In this document: positions 30,041-42,209 of the stretch, piece after piece
Position numbering within the stretch: the first letter of the stretch is position 1
Layout of the letters: each line of letters opens with the position of its first letter
Source: Mycoplasmataceae bacterium
Lineage (GTDB): Bacteria > Bacillota_I > Bacilli_A > Mycoplasmatales > Mycoplasmoidaceae
Direction: 5' to 3'
DNA length: 45,585 nucleotides
Assembly (NCBI GenBank): GCA_031273215.1
Contig: JAISSF010000009.1
Location: 1-45,585, forward strand
Translations under genes and position numbers: made by a program
The notes under the pieces: model-generated
What the model was told of the DNA's origin: nothing
What the model saw: the letters and a program-made list of their open reading frames with translations, nothing else
The model's database searches: none

Positions 30041-32170
30041 ATGGAAATGAATTATACACCTCCTGTAGATAGTAAGAACGCTCTTAAGACTTATGGTCAT
30101 AATCTTACAGAAGACGCAAGAACTAACAAGATAGATCCAATTATTGGACGTAATGAAGAAATTAGAAGACTAATAGAAATTATTAGCAGAAAAACAAAAA
30201 ACAATCCAGTATTAATTGGTGAACCGGGAGTTGGTAAAACTGCTATCGTAGAAGGTTTAGCTCAAAGAATTGTAAACGGTGATGTCCCTGAAGACTTAAA
30301 GAATAGAGAAATCTTTGAATTATCTCTTTCTAGTTTAATTGCCGGTGCTAGTTATCAAGGAGAATTTGAAAAGAGATTGGAAGCAATTATTAAACAAGTA
30401 CAAGATTCTGATGGCAAGATAATCCTGTTTATTGATGAGATACACCAATTGGTGGGGATGGGTAAAACTCAAGGCGCTATGGATGCTGCAAACATCTTAA
30501 AACCCGCAATGGCACGTGGTAATATCAAAATAATTGGTGCTACAACATTAAATGAGTACCGTGAGTATATTGAGAAGGATGGAGCTTTAGAAAGAAGAAT
30601 GCAAAAAGTATTTGTTTCTGAGCCAACTCCTCAAGAAGCTTTAACTATCATGCGTGGTTTAAAGGAAAAATGAGAATTATTCCATCAAGTTAAAATTCAC
30701 GATTCTGCTTTAGTTGCAGCAGTTAATTTATCTGATAGATATATTACTGATAAATTTTTGCCCGATAAAGCAATCGACTTAATTGATGAAGCCGCTGCTA
30801 AAGTAAAAACAGAAATGCACTCACTACCAGTAGAGCTTGATCGTGTTAACCGAGAAATTGTTCACAAAGAAACAGAAAGAGCGAGTTTATTAAATGAAAA
30901 TGATATTCAATCTCAAAATAAATTAATTGAGATTGATAATGCTTTAATAGAATTAAAGAAAACAAAAGAACAAGAAGAGAAGATTTGAAAAGCACAAAAA
31001 GAAGAACACAATAAACTTATTGCTCTTAAAACGGATTTAGAAGCAAATAAGAATAAGATCGATAGATTACAAGCCGAAGGACAATATGAAAAAGCAGGTA
31101 AAATTCTTTATAACGATATTCCTAAAATTGAAGCAGATATTAAAGCGATGGAAGAAAAGATTACTCAACAAGAATCTACATTTAGAGATTCAGTTACAAG
31201 CAACGAAGTTGCAGAAGTTATCTCCAAAGCTACAGGAATTAAATTATCTAAGTTATTAGAAAACGAGAAAACTAAATTATTAAACTTAGCACAAGATTTG
31301 AAGAACAGAATTAAAGGTCAAGATCGTGCTGTTAATTTATTAGCTGATGCTGTTTTACGTAGTAAAGCTGGTATTAACGATCCTAATCGTCCAATTGGTT
31401 CATTCTTATTTCTAGGTCCAACAGGAGTTGGTAAAACTGAATTAGCCAAAGCTTTAGCATTTAATTTATTTGATAGCGAAAAAGCAATGATTAGAATTGA
31501 TTGTAGTGAATTAATGGAAGAGCACTCTATAAGTAAACTTATCGGTTCACCAGCTGGTTATGTTGGGTATGGTGATAGTAACTCATTAGCTGAACCAGTT
31601 CGTCGTCGTCCTTACTCTGTGGTATTATTTGATGAGATTGAAAAAGCACACCCAAAGGTATTGAACTTATTATTACAAATATTAGATGATGGTATCTTAC
31701 ATGATGCCAAAGGTAACAATGTTAACTTTAAGAATACAATCATCATTATGACTTCTAATATTGGTGCTAGTGAAATTATGGAAGGAAAAGAAAAAGAAGC
31801 AATTAACGAATTGAAGAAATACTTAAAACCAGAGTTTATTAACAGAATTGATGAAATCATTACTTTTAATCCAATTGGTAAAGATACAATTAATTTAATT
31901 GTAGAAAAATTATTGAATGATTTATCTATAAGATTATCTAGAGATGGTTATGAAATAAAATTTAATTATGAAGAGGTAAATGAAAAGATTATTAAAGAAG
32001 CATATGACCCAGTTTATGGAGCTAGACCAATTAAGAGATATATTCAAAAAGAAATTGAGAATTTCTTGGCTAACCAAATTTTACAAAATGAAATTAAAAA
32101 GAATACTAATTACATTATTGGATTAAATGAAGATGGCAACTTTAATATTAAATTAGCTAAACCAGATTAA
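30041..32170 (+). CDS. clpB: ATP-dependent disaggregase ClpB, short form
   Basis: A 709-residue double AAA+ protein. The first ATPase has Walker [16 protein letters not shown] near residue 62, and [15 protein letters not shown]; the middle coiled coil spans about 270-400; the second ATPase has [48 protein letters not shown] and MTSNIGA. The usual N-terminal substrate domain of about 150 residues is absent, as seen in mycoplasma ClpB. It rescues aggregated proteins after heat stress. It is CIRCE-controlled. Its stop directly abuts that of dnaB. Confidence 0.97.
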
Positions 32171-33562
32171 TTATTCTCTATTAGAAGGTTCAGTAAACTT
32201 ACTGGCTTCACCAATTAAAAATAATTTAACTTCACCGGTTGCACCACTTCTATTCTTAGCAATTTGTACAGTTAATTGAGTAGATTTTTCATTCTTCTTT
32301 TCATTTCACATTAGAATAATGATTGATGAATCTTGAACAGGTGCTCCTGATCCACGGATATCACTTAAGAAAATCTTGTTGCTTGATGTTTCTTCCTCTT
32401 TAACTTGATCTTTATTAAATCCAAATTTCTTACTTTCCCCGCCAAATGTATTCTTGCTCTTGTTTACTTGAGAAAGTAAAACGATTGGTAATTGATATTC
32501 TTTTGCAATTTGTTTAAGGTTCTTAGTAATACCAGCAATTTCTTGGTTTTCGTTATTACGGTCATAGTCCATAATGTGTAAGTGGTCAATGATTACAAGT
32601 TTAATATCATGACTACTAGCCAATAAACTTATTTGTCCTCTTATATCAGTAATACTTGCTTTAAAGTTAGCGTTCATTTTAGCTGGATATTTTGATATAT
32701 TATCAAAGGCGGCTTGGAAGATTTCTTTATCTAATTCTGAATATTTATTGCTATTAAAGTTAGAGAATTTAAAACTCTTACCTGTATTGATAGAAATTAA
32801 TCTTTCTAAAATTTGTGGAGCAGTCATTTCTAAAGAAACATAATATACAATTGGAGGTTTTCTATTTTGATTAGATACGTCAAAGTGCAATAGTTTTTCA
32901 CATTCGTGAGCAAATACGTTTAATGCAAAAGCAGTTTTACCAGTTCCTGGAGCAGCGGCAATTAAGTTTAACTCACCTTTTTCAAACCCCCCATTAATTA
33001 ATTTATCTACGCTATTAAAACCAGTAGGCACAACAGAATAAGCATCGCTAATGTTTGTGTTATTTAAACTTGAACTCAAAGCACCACATATATCTACGAT
33101 ATCATTTGTTTTTTTAGATCAAGCAATATCATTAAAGATTTTGATTTCTTTCGATATTTTATCATCAAAGTTAGAGAAATCAAATTTAGAATCGATGATC
33201 TCTCTACAAACTTTATCTAAATTACGCTTAATAGAAGCTTTTTTAATAATATCAATATATTCGTTAACATTCATACTACTTGAGTATTCATTTAAGGCAT
33301 TGTGGATGTAGTTTTCATAGTTGCTAAATTGTCTGTCTTCATTGGCATGAATATATTCAAGAACAATAATATCATCTATATTCTTACCATTCTCAATTAA
33401 ATTTCTAATAATACTATAGATAATTTGGTTTTCACTTTTATAGAAGTCCTTAACTTCTAAAGTGCTATTGCCTTGAATAGCTGCCTCTCTATCGTTTAAA
33501 AATATCGAGATAAGCTTATCTTCGACACCTTCTATAAATTCCAAATCACTAGTGTCTTGCAT
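32171..33562 (-). CDS. dnaB: Replicative DNA helicase DnaB
   Basis: A 463-residue protein with an N-terminal helical domain (DLEFIEGVEDKLISIFLNDR, VLEYIHANEDRQF) and a RecA-like domain from about residue 165: VPTGFNSVDKLINGGFEKGE, Walker A AAPGTGKTAFALN, VYYVSLEMTAPQILERL, LVIIDHLHIM and LSDIRGSGAPVQDSSIIILM. Motif-5 residues KNRSGATG are present. It unwinds DNA ahead of the replisome together with DnaG. A probable -10 TATAAT lies 11 bases upstream. Confidence 0.95.
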
Positions 33563-33602
33563 AACTTAATATTATTATATTATTAGGTGAGAAACTAATT
33601 AC

Positions 33603-35219
33603 CTAAACTAAGTTCGACTTAGCAACTCAATTAGTTAATCATAATGTATTTCAACCTCTAATTATTCCTAGATCAATAACAGCATTATCAATGGTTGCAC
33701 CGACTCATGTGCCAATGTTACTGCAACCATCAAAAGCACTTTCCCCAATAGATGGATAGCCATATTCATCCACAGAGATTGGAGCAAAATCGCCTTCGCT
33801 CTTATCTATTAATTTTAAATTCTCACATCCTGCAAAAGCTCAACTATCAATTACTTCAGTATTAGCATTGATTCGAATTTCTTCTAACCCAACACAACCT
33901 TGGAAAGTACATTCATAAATTTCTCCTTCTTCTCAATTTGTGATATCAATGCTTCTTAAACTAGCACAACCAGAGAAAGATCAACCATCAGCTTCTAATC
34001 TACCACCACTTAATATATTTGTTCATTCCGTCCCTCAATCACCGGCTACTAAACACCCTGCGTCACCTAATCAACCAGTAGGGTTTGTAAAAGTAATAGC
34101 CGCGCCACTCATCTCATCGTCAGTAAGAACTAACTTTCTATAGTCAGAAATCTCTGTCAAATCAATATTTTTAATCATATCAACTGTTAATTTTTGACAT
34201 CCTTCAAAAGTATACCATCCTGTCCCATAAAAATAATCACCACCGTGTCCGTTTAGTTTTAGTGTGTAGCCATCTTCTGCAGTTGGCAGAATCAGATTTT
34301 TACATTGGTAGAACGCAGATTCATCAGCAAAAAATCCATCTCCCTGCTTTTGAACAATGCTCTTTAAATTTGTGCATTCATAAAATGCACCATAACCAAC
34401 TCAAGTAGCTGGAGAAAGATCTATGCCAGATAAACTAGCACTTCCCGCAAAGCACGAATCAGGAACAATGGTATTGTCATCTTCTTCACCATAATATATC
34501 AATGATTGTCATTCGTCTCCTATATCGCCAGCTATCAAACAACCAGTAAGTGCTGGTGATGTGTAGTCTGAAGCATAATCACCACCATATACTACAGCTG
34601 CACCAAGTCCATTATTAAAATACTTCAATTCATATCAATCTCCCCCAAATTCAAGATTAGCCAACATTTCAACAGTTAAATTTTCACATCCGTAGAATGC
34701 ATCAAATGCAGAATATAATATAGTAATTTTTTCCTTTTTGGAAAGCGGAAGAGTTAAATTAGTACAGTTATAAAACCCACCTTCATAAACATCAAAATTT
34801 TTGCCAATAATTTTTCCTAAACTTTTACAATTTGCAAAAGCATACTCATGTATCCAAATATTTTGATTTAAAAATCTAATATCAACTTTATTTTCGCCAT
34901 TTAAACTACCACACGAATAAAATGCGTACATTTGAATTTCTTCAATATCATTACCAAATGTAATACCAGTAGCATTTTTTTGTTTTATTAATTGTGAAAG
35001 TCCTATATCACCATCACTTGTAAATTGATTAAGACTAGACCCATCAATTCAAAAAAAGTCTTTAATTTCATTCCAAGATAAAAATGTTTTGTGATTATCA
35101 TTTTTGTACCTATTGTAATTTTGAACAATAAGTATAGTCGATGTACAAATTCCTGCAGCAGCGAGTGTTGATAATGGTAACAAAACTTTTAATGATATCT
35201 TACTTTTTACTTTTGCCAT
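33603..35219 (-). CDS. BspA-like leucine-rich-repeat surface protein
   Basis: A 538-residue protein. The N-terminus MAKVKSKISLKVLLPLSTLA carries a membrane-anchoring signal (AAAGIC then a hydrophobic TSTILIV); a canonical lipobox is not clear. It is followed by a series of LRR_5/BspA-type units: YAFYSCGSLNG, HEYAFANCKSLGKI, GGFYNCTNLTLP, DAFYGCENLTVEML, ESAFYQCKNLILP, WYTFEGCQKLTVDM, DGWSFSGCASLRSIDI, CTFQGCVGLEEI, SWAFAGCENLKLI, ESAFDGCSNIGTW. The repeated pattern is AF..C..L. Such proteins bind host or matrix proteins in other bacteria. Its promoter region carries a T15 tract. Confidence 0.88.
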
Positions 35220-35228
35220 AACGAGTTA

Positions 35229-35253
35229 ATTATAAATCAAAAAAAAAAAAAAA
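35229..35253 (-). promoter_or_regulatory. T15 homopolymer next to the -10 box of the BspA-like gene
   Basis: On the minus strand T15 (35253-35239) is followed by GATT and TATAAT (35234-35229), then 9 bases to ATG. The tract lies where the spacer between -35 and -10 should be, so a change of length would alter promoter strength. The same tract follows an AT palindrome after pnuC and could instead be the T tail of a pnuC terminator. Confidence 0.65.
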
Positions 35254-35266
35254 CAAATAATTTTTT

Positions 35267-35284
35267 TAATATATTAATATATTA
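35267..35284. repeat. Perfect 18-bp AT palindrome between pnuC and the BspA-like gene
   Basis: TAATATATTAATATATTA is its own reverse complement, 7 bp after the pnuC stop and 48 bp before the BspA-like start. It shares the TATATTAATATA core with the palindrome at 1532-1553, which is also about 50 bp upstream of a surface-protein start. Confidence 0.5.
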
Positions 35285-35290
35285 TCCAAT

Positions 35291-36142
35291 TTACTTCTTG
35301 CTTCAATTTAAGTATCCATAGATAGAGTTAACAAAGCTAAATGAGTAAGTGAATAGTGTAAAAGCTGAAGTAAATACTTTAGCGTTTTCATGAAGTTCGA
35401 TGTTTTCAGCAATACTAATAGATCAAAGAATTAATACAGCTACGTTTGAACAAATTCAGATGATTCAGTTCTCTTTGTATTCACGGATTGCTATTTGGAA
35501 GGCAACAATTGAAGCACACATAGTGATACCGTTAATAATTAACCCAGCATAGTATAATCAGTCCTTAGTGCCTTCATCCATACCTAATGCTTTAGCAATA
35601 GCAGGAATATCAATAATTAAACCCACACCCACACCGACAACGATTGTACAACCTAAAATAGTTAAAAAGATTTTTTTATTCATACTTTTAACTTTTACTT
35701 CACTTCCGCTAACTGTTAAATCTTTCTTTCATGTATGAATTCCTACAAATTGGAATGGTAAGTAGTATAAACCATTCAAAACTGCGAATAATCATTGTTT
35801 AGTAATTACTGCTACAATTGCAAATAATATTACAGCTATTGCTCCAAAAATAAAGTTAGAAATCTTTTTATTAGCTAATAAGATAATGCAGAATAAGTTA
35901 GAGATACCAGCAATTACACTAATAATTGGCATAGAAATACATAATGTTTGATTCAATCATGTGGGAGCACCACTGTAATAAATATTATTAATATCAAACA
36001 CCTGTGTGTAATATAAAGGCAAGTAAGCGACACAGCCAGCAAGCATAATAGCAATTAAAGTTCAGTGAAATTTATTAAAATAAACTTTGTGCGTACTTTT
36101 ATTTACTTTTTTAGCAGCGTTTTTGTTTAATTGTTGTATCAT
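35291..36142 (-). CDS. pnuC: PnuC-family nicotinamide riboside/mononucleotide transporter
   Basis: A 283-residue polytopic protein. PnuC features are VITKQWLFAVLNGLYYLPFQ with FVGIHTWKK (the conserved N..Y...Q..G...W helix), ASIVAFQIAIREYKENWIIW followed by ICSNVAVLILW, and a final tight cluster of aromatic residues (VNSIYGYLNWSKK). Seven or eight hydrophobic segments. It imports vitamin B3 ribosides for NAD synthesis, which mycoplasmas cannot make de novo. Trp is encoded by TGA throughout. Confidence 0.8.
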
Positions 36143-36152
36143 TTAAATATAT

Positions 36153-36229
36153 TGGCGCGCCCGAGACGATTCGAACGTCCGACCCCAGGCTTAGAAGGCA
36201 TGTGCTCTATCCAGCTGAGCTACGGGCAC
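36153..36229 (-). tRNA. tRNA-Arg (UCU)
   Basis: On the minus strand the acceptor GTGCCCG pairs with CGGGCGC (one G-U), followed by G and encoded CCA. The D arm contains GCTCAGCTGGATAGAGC, the anticodon loop CTTCTAA gives TCT, decoding AGA/AGG, and the T arm has TTCGAAT. One anticodon-stem position (29-41) is a U-C mismatch. Confidence 0.93.
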
Positions 36230-36259
36230 ATATATATTATAAAAGCATAATGTAACTTA

Positions 36260-38071
36260 TTACAATGTATTTTTAACTCTGATGTATGATTCATACATAT
36301 TAGATTTTTGTAAATCAGAAAGAGGAACTTCAATTGCATTGATCGCTTTTGCTTCTTCATCAAAATATGTATTACCGATTAAGATCTTGTATGCTTCACC
36401 CATCATAGTTGCTCAAGCTTCACATAAGTCATCATCTTCATCCGGATCAAATCCTTCAATATAATCAGTGAACATACCACTAACTGTTTCTCAGAAGTAA
36501 TCAGCCCCACAATCGATTGGTTCATATTCGTATAGATCACCTCCAGTAGTTACTTTACCGTATTGGTAACCTCAGATGTATTGATCGATTTTAGCTCATG
36601 GAGAAATATACATAACTCAATCAAAGTTATTCATTACATCATAAACATACATTTCTTCTTCATCATCTCAAGCTCAGATTTGGTTAGGATCGTCATATCA
36701 TAATTCATCAGAACCTACAATAGTAGGTGATGCACCAGTTTCTCCGTTATCACTAGCAACGCCAACATCACTAGAATAATCTGTGTGATCCAACATAGTT
36801 GAATAAACAAATTCATAAATACTTCTTGTTTTTTCATCATCTAAGTTAGCAGTACCGTCTATATTTAGTTTAACCGAGTTTTTATTAATAACTGTTGTAT
36901 CAATAGCAACTAAGTTATATTCAGGAACAATGATACTCATTGGAGCGTCTTCAACACTGTTGTTTTTAGCGAAGTCATATCACTGGTTACTTCAGTACTC
37001 TTCATTATCAGCTTGTCCGTTACCGATGGATGCTAATAATGCATCACCATTATAAGCATACATACCATTACTTGTGTTAACATAATCGCTGAATGTACCA
37101 ACTAATTGTCCAGAGTCAGAGTTTAACAAGAATTGGTTGGTATCTTTATAAGCGCCTAAGAATTCTTCGTAAATTCCTTTGAAATCATTTATAGTTTCTT
37201 CATTAGGTGCAGGATTGATACTGAAAGTACTTGGGTTCATACCTTCATTTTCTCATTGAATGATTTTACCAATATCAAAGTTTGTTCTCATATCATCGTT
37301 AGCTAAGATCTTGTTATTACGTCTACCGTCAAATCTCGGATCGTGCTCGTCGCCTTTTCCTACTTTCTCATTAATTGCTCCCCAAGTTCATGGTTCTTCT
37401 TCTCCGAATGGGTTTTCTAATTCTTCACCTTTATAAATAAATAAATAGTCTTGGAAGAAGTAAGGGATGATGAAATCAAGAATAGAATACTCATCTCCTA
37501 CTTCCTCTAAATATTCTTCAGGGAAGAATCCGTTATCGTAAGCATATTTATCGATTTCACGAGTAATGTGGTATGCATCATTTAATACATCGATGTTAAT
37601 AGTTTCTTCAGCAAATTCACTAAATCCAGTGTCATAACCAGCTAATAAATATTCAGCTTCATAACCAGATGTAATACTTTGTAATTCTTGATCAGCATTT
37701 ATGCATTGTAAGTATGGTTGAGCATCATCTTCTCCATAATATCCATCTGGATATGTTTCTTGAGCAATTGTTCCAAAAGCAGATCAATCAATTCTAGTTA
37801 CTCAACCATCGTGTATATATCTTAGTGCTTCTGCAGTTGTAGGAATAGCGATATCATAAGATCTTCTAAATTTTGCACGTATGTCTCCATCTGTTTGGTA
37901 ATATAGAAATGTAACATCACTTTGGTATTTAGAAATTAAATCTGTTGAGAAGTATGATTCATAGTTAGCAAAAACAATTTTACCAGTTGATGAACATGAA
38001 GTCATTGGTAATACCATTCCACTGCAGATTATTGGTAAAGCGATCATTCTAATTTTAGCCACAAATTTCAT
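36260..38071 (-). CDS. potD: Spermidine/putrescine-binding lipoprotein
   Basis: A 603-residue protein with signal peptide MKFVAKIRMIALPIICSGMV ending in lipobox LPMTSC, then IVFANYESYFSTDLI, which is the start of a PotD-type fold, and YDIAIPTTAEALRYIHDG. Far longer than typical PotD (about 350) and unusually acidic, with stretches such as EEVGDEYSILDF and DDPNQIWAWDDEEE. TGA encodes many Trp. Last gene of potABCD; it is preceded by GGAGG and its ATG overlaps the potC stop (TAATG). Confidence 0.9.
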
Positions 38072-38907
38072 TAGTTATTACCTCCTTTGTGAATTCTTTT
38101 TTGTCTAATCGCATATTTGTGTGATGTATATTTCTTTGCCGCGATGATTGAAGTAACTGCCAATGTAATTAATACAATGATTGCACCGAATGTTACAACT
38201 CATGCTTTAATACCTTTTCTTGTAGAATAGATAGCTGTACCGATTGTTTGGAAAGAACCGTTAACTAGGTTAGTGATGATGAAATCATCTAAGCTCATTG
38301 CAAAAGCGATTGAAGCACCACTAATGATTGCAGGAGCTAAATACGGAATAACAACTTTGAAGAATGTTTGGAATTTGTTATAGCCTAAATCTTGACTAGC
38401 CATAATTAAGTTCATGTTCATTTTACTCATTCTTGGGTAGATAGCGATAATTGCATAAGGGATACCGAATGAAATGTGTGCTAAAGCAACTGTGAAGAAA
38501 CCTAAATCAACTCCTAAAGGAATTAATGTTGCGCTAAACATAACTAATAAGCTAATACCAGTAATTGCATCTGGTGAAATGATTGTTAAGTTAGAAGCTA
38601 ATAATACAGATTTAGTTTGTGCTTTTCTTGCTTGTCAAATTCCAAAACACGTCATTGTGGCAATGATCACAATTACTGGTGTGATTGTTACACCTAATAA
38701 TAAAGAGTTCAACAAAGCATTAACAAATTGGTTATCTTTAAATAAATTTAAATAGTTATCAGCAGTTGGCGTTCCGAAGTTAGTGTTAATGTTTCCTCTT
38801 GTTGTTGCTCCATTGAAAGAAAGAAGGATAATTACAATTAAAGGAATGTAAATTAAAGCTAAGAAAATAAAGATGTATCATTGTTTAAAGAAATTCTTTG
38901 CTCTCAT
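38071..38907 (-). CDS. potC: Spermidine/putrescine ABC transporter permease PotC
   Basis: A 278-residue protein with six membrane segments, starting MRAKNFFKQWYIFIFLALIY. The permease coupling loop is MASQDLGYNKFQTFFKVVIP (EAA-like motif). A positive tail RQKRIHKGGNN ends it. The start overlaps potB's stop (TAATG), with GGGGG upstream as ribosome site. Confidence 0.95.
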
Positions 38908-39779
38908 TATTTTGTAGACCCCCTTTGTTTAATTGCTTTCACACCATATTTACCACCTAGGAATAAACCATATCCGGCTACCAATACTAATAATAGTATT
39001 AAAGATAATGTAGAAGCTCTAGCCATCGCAATCTCACTTGTGGTAGCAAGGTTACCTTCTTCAACGATGATGTCTCCAATTAAACTTCCATCAGGTGAAC
39101 CGTTTAAGAATGCAGGAACAGCAACGGTTACTAAACTAGGCAAGAATACTAATGTAATACCACTAATTAAAGCGGTCATTGTATATGGGATAACTACTGC
39201 AAAGAAAGTTTGGAAGTTATTTCTTCCTAGGTCTTGGCTTGCATTAACAAGGTTAGGAGGCATGTTAATCATCGTAGTATATAAAGGTGCTAGCATGAAA
39301 GGAATGTATAGGTAAACAAGCCCTACAACCGTTCAAAGGTGACCGAATGTAGAGTTTTGGAATCCATTGATTACATCAAAGAATGTTTTAAGACCAACTA
39401 GTTTTACTAAGAAGCTAGTTCAAATTGGAGCGGTAGCGATGAAAATGATAATTGCTTTATAAATTTGATTTGTGCTTCTTGCCAAGATGTAACAGAATGG
39501 GTATGATAAAGCCACGCAGATAACTGTTGTAAGAATTGCAATCACTAATGAAATTAAGATTTTGTTAAAGATAAACATATCTACAAAGTTTCAGTTATCA
39601 TTAATAGTTGCACCAGAAACTGGAGTAAATGATTTAATAAAAATTAAGATAAGAGGAATGATTACTAAAAGTAATGTTAAAATAATAAAAGGAGTGATTA
39701 ATGCTAATTTACTCCTTCAGTTAGTAGAGAATTTAAATTTTTTAAATCCATACTTTTTAGCTGAATTACTATTTGGCAT
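38907..39779 (-). CDS. potB: Spermidine/putrescine ABC transporter permease PotB
   Basis: A 290-residue six-helix permease starting [20 protein letters not shown]. Its coupling loop is NASQDLGRNNFQTFFAVVIP, matching that in PotC. A GGAGG site lies 9 bases upstream inside potA, which overlaps it by 11 bp. It forms the membrane channel with PotC. Confidence 0.95.
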
Positions 39780-41310
39780 TTGCTTCCTCCTTTGGTTTAG
39801 CAACTGCATATGTATCATCTAAAGCTCATGTTAGTCCTACAATTTTTCCCTTCTCGATTTGTGATGTGGTTTCAATTTGAATTTCTTGATCATTTCATTC
39901 ACATCTAACTTCATACATCAAACCCTTATATATAACTTCTGCAATCTTACCTTTAATAAATCCTTTTGTTGGAGCAACAATATTAATATCTTCTGGTCTT
40001 ACAATTAATAATGCTTCACTTGGGTTTTGTTTGGCTAATGCAGCACTAGTGTTGTTGAACTTAATGCCTTCAAATATCAATTTGTTGTTAGCAAATTTAG
40101 CATCAAAGAAGTTTGCTTTACCGATAAAGTTAGCAACTCATTTATTAGTTGGAGTATCATAAACTTCATTAGGTGTACCGATTTGTTGAATCTTACCATC
40201 GCTCATAACAACAACTTTAGTTGATAAGCTTAAAGCTTCTTCTTGATCGTGTGTAACTAAAACGAATGTTAAACCTAATTCTTTGTGTAATCTCTTAAGT
40301 TCTAATTGCATTTGGTGACGTACTTTAGCATCTAATGCAGATAATGGTTCATCTAATAAAATGATTTCAGGTTCAATAACGATTGAACGAGCAAGCGCTA
40401 CACGTTGTTGCATACCACCAGATAAATCCGAAGGGAATTTATTTTCTTTTCCTGTTAATCCAACTTTTTCAATAATATCTTTAACACGAGCTTTGATTTC
40501 TTTCTTCGAAATAGGACGAGTAGTATATTTTTTCTCATAGTTTTCTACTTGTAGGTCAGTATAGTTTTGTCAGTATGAGATTCAACCAATCTTGTCACTT
40601 AATTTTCTTTTGATGATATCAACTTCTTTGTCGATGTGTTGTTTAGATAAGAATGCTTTTTTAAGAGCAATGTAATCTTTATCAAATTTTGTTGAATTAG
40701 GAGTTAGTTTCTCATCTAAATATATTTCACCATTTTTAAGTTTGTTTCTTTTTGCTTCTTCTAATTGTAAAACTTTGTTTTCATAGTTTGCTCATCTTAA
40801 GTTCTTAATAGCTGCTCATTCAGGCTTACGGTCATACTTGCTTTGGATACGAAGTAATTTCTTATTTATCTTTCCTACATCGCCTTGTAATCCTTCAATT
40901 TCTTTATCAGCTTTATTTTTTCATTCTCTTTTTAACTTAATAATCTCTCCTGAGAAATCTTTAATCTTACCTTTCTCCAAAGGAACACGCATTAACTTCA
41001 ATCCAAATTTAATGTTTTCAGTTACTGTAAGGTTAGGAAATAAAGCATAATCTTGGAATACGGTAGAGATTGGACGACGATTAGGAGGCAAGTCGTTAAT
41101 AATTAAATCATTAACTTTAATTGTACCATCGGTAACTGTTTCAAAACCACCAAGCATCTTAAGGATTGTAGTCTTTCCACAACCACTTGGTCCAAGCAAT
41201 GTAACGAAACTACCTTTCTCTATTGTTAAATTAATATTACTTACAGCAGTAAACCCATCAGTATATGTCTTAGCAACATTCTTCAATTCTATGTAGTTTT
41301 GTTTTGCCAT
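39769..41310 (-). CDS. potA: Spermidine/putrescine ABC transporter ATPase PotA with large insertion
   Basis: A 513-residue protein. It begins [20 protein letters not shown] with Walker [18 protein letters not shown] near residue 41 and Q-loop [21 protein letters not shown] Lys/Glu-rich insert of about 150 residues (from EIIKLKREW to [14 protein letters not shown]) comes before the signature [15 protein letters not shown] at 296-310, where normal spacing would be about 95 residues from Walker A. Walker B is [16 protein letters not shown] and VTHDQEEAL, then a TOBE-like domain ([14 protein letters not shown]). Such an insert is also known in other mycoplasma PotA. First gene of potABCD. Confidence 0.95.
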
Positions 41311-41383
41311 TCTAAAAATAATATAAATACAAAATTTACGTTTTTTTAAAATATTTTTTCATATATACTATGTATATATTTTT

Positions 41384-42193
41384 TTACTTCATGATATATT
41401 TTTCAATAGCAATACTTACACCATTTTTAAATTTTGGTATGTATACCAGAGAGTTTCTAATTACATCAGCATTTTTTGTCTTAACTGCAATAGGCAAAGA
41501 AACCATTTTAAATAATGGTACATCATTTCCACTATCACCAATAGCAGCTGCATCTTGTTTGTTAAGATCTGCACGCTCTAATATTTTTTGTACACCACTC
41601 GCTTTGTTTACACCTAACGCGTTAATCTCAATAGAGAAAGGCGTAGTCATTACGTAAGAAACTTTTTTACCAAAAGATTTATCCAATATTTTAGCAAATT
41701 GTTTAATTCTGCTTTTCTTATAGTGGCAAATAATAATTTTAAAAGAAGAAAGGTCAGTATTTTCTCTAATCTTTAAAGCGTTTAGATTTTTAAAGATTCC
41801 TAAAAAGAATCAGAATCATAACTTTGTTATAAATACACCTCTTAGGTCATTAGATAAATCGGTATAGAACATCCCTCATACTCTTTGTTTAATAATAATA
41901 CGGTACAATTGTCTACAAATACTTTCATCAATTGTATAAATATCAACATCACCATTAACATTATCTACGATATATCCGCCGTTACTACAAATAATATATT
42001 TAGGTTTCATTTGTAAAGCTTCATTAATTTGGTCTTGAATCTTTCTTGCCGAAACAATTGATCTACCAGTTGTTAAAACAAAATCACCACCAGCATCAGT
42101 GAATTTTTTAATAGATTCAATGTTTTGTTTTGATACTTTAAAAGAATACTTTGTTAAAGTATTATCAATATCACAAAATATTATCTTTTTCAT
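41384..42193 (-). CDS. Cof-type HAD phosphatase
   Basis: A 269-residue protein starting MKKIIFCDIDNTLTKYSFKV, with nucleophile D8 and acid D10, TTGRS (motif II Thr), NKASGVQKILERADL (motif III Lys region) and AIGDSGNDVPLFKM (motif IV). A C2 cap domain spans about 85-200. The Cof group dephosphorylates sugar phosphates and FMN; the exact substrate is unknown. It starts 16 bp from a divergent gene. Confidence 0.9.
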
Positions 42194-42209
42194 TTTATAA
42201 TAATTATAA
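42194..42209. promoter_or_regulatory. 16-bp divergent promoter between Cof phosphatase and NrnA-like genes
   Basis: TTATAATAATTATAA gives TATAAT on both strands (42196-42201 plus; 42208-42203 minus), 8 and 9 bases from the two start codons. With 16 bp in total, both mRNAs must be leaderless. Confidence 0.7.

Noticed and set aside
38474-39315. Plus-strand open frames within potB and potC
   Set aside because: Antisense shadows of permease helices in an intact potABCD operon.
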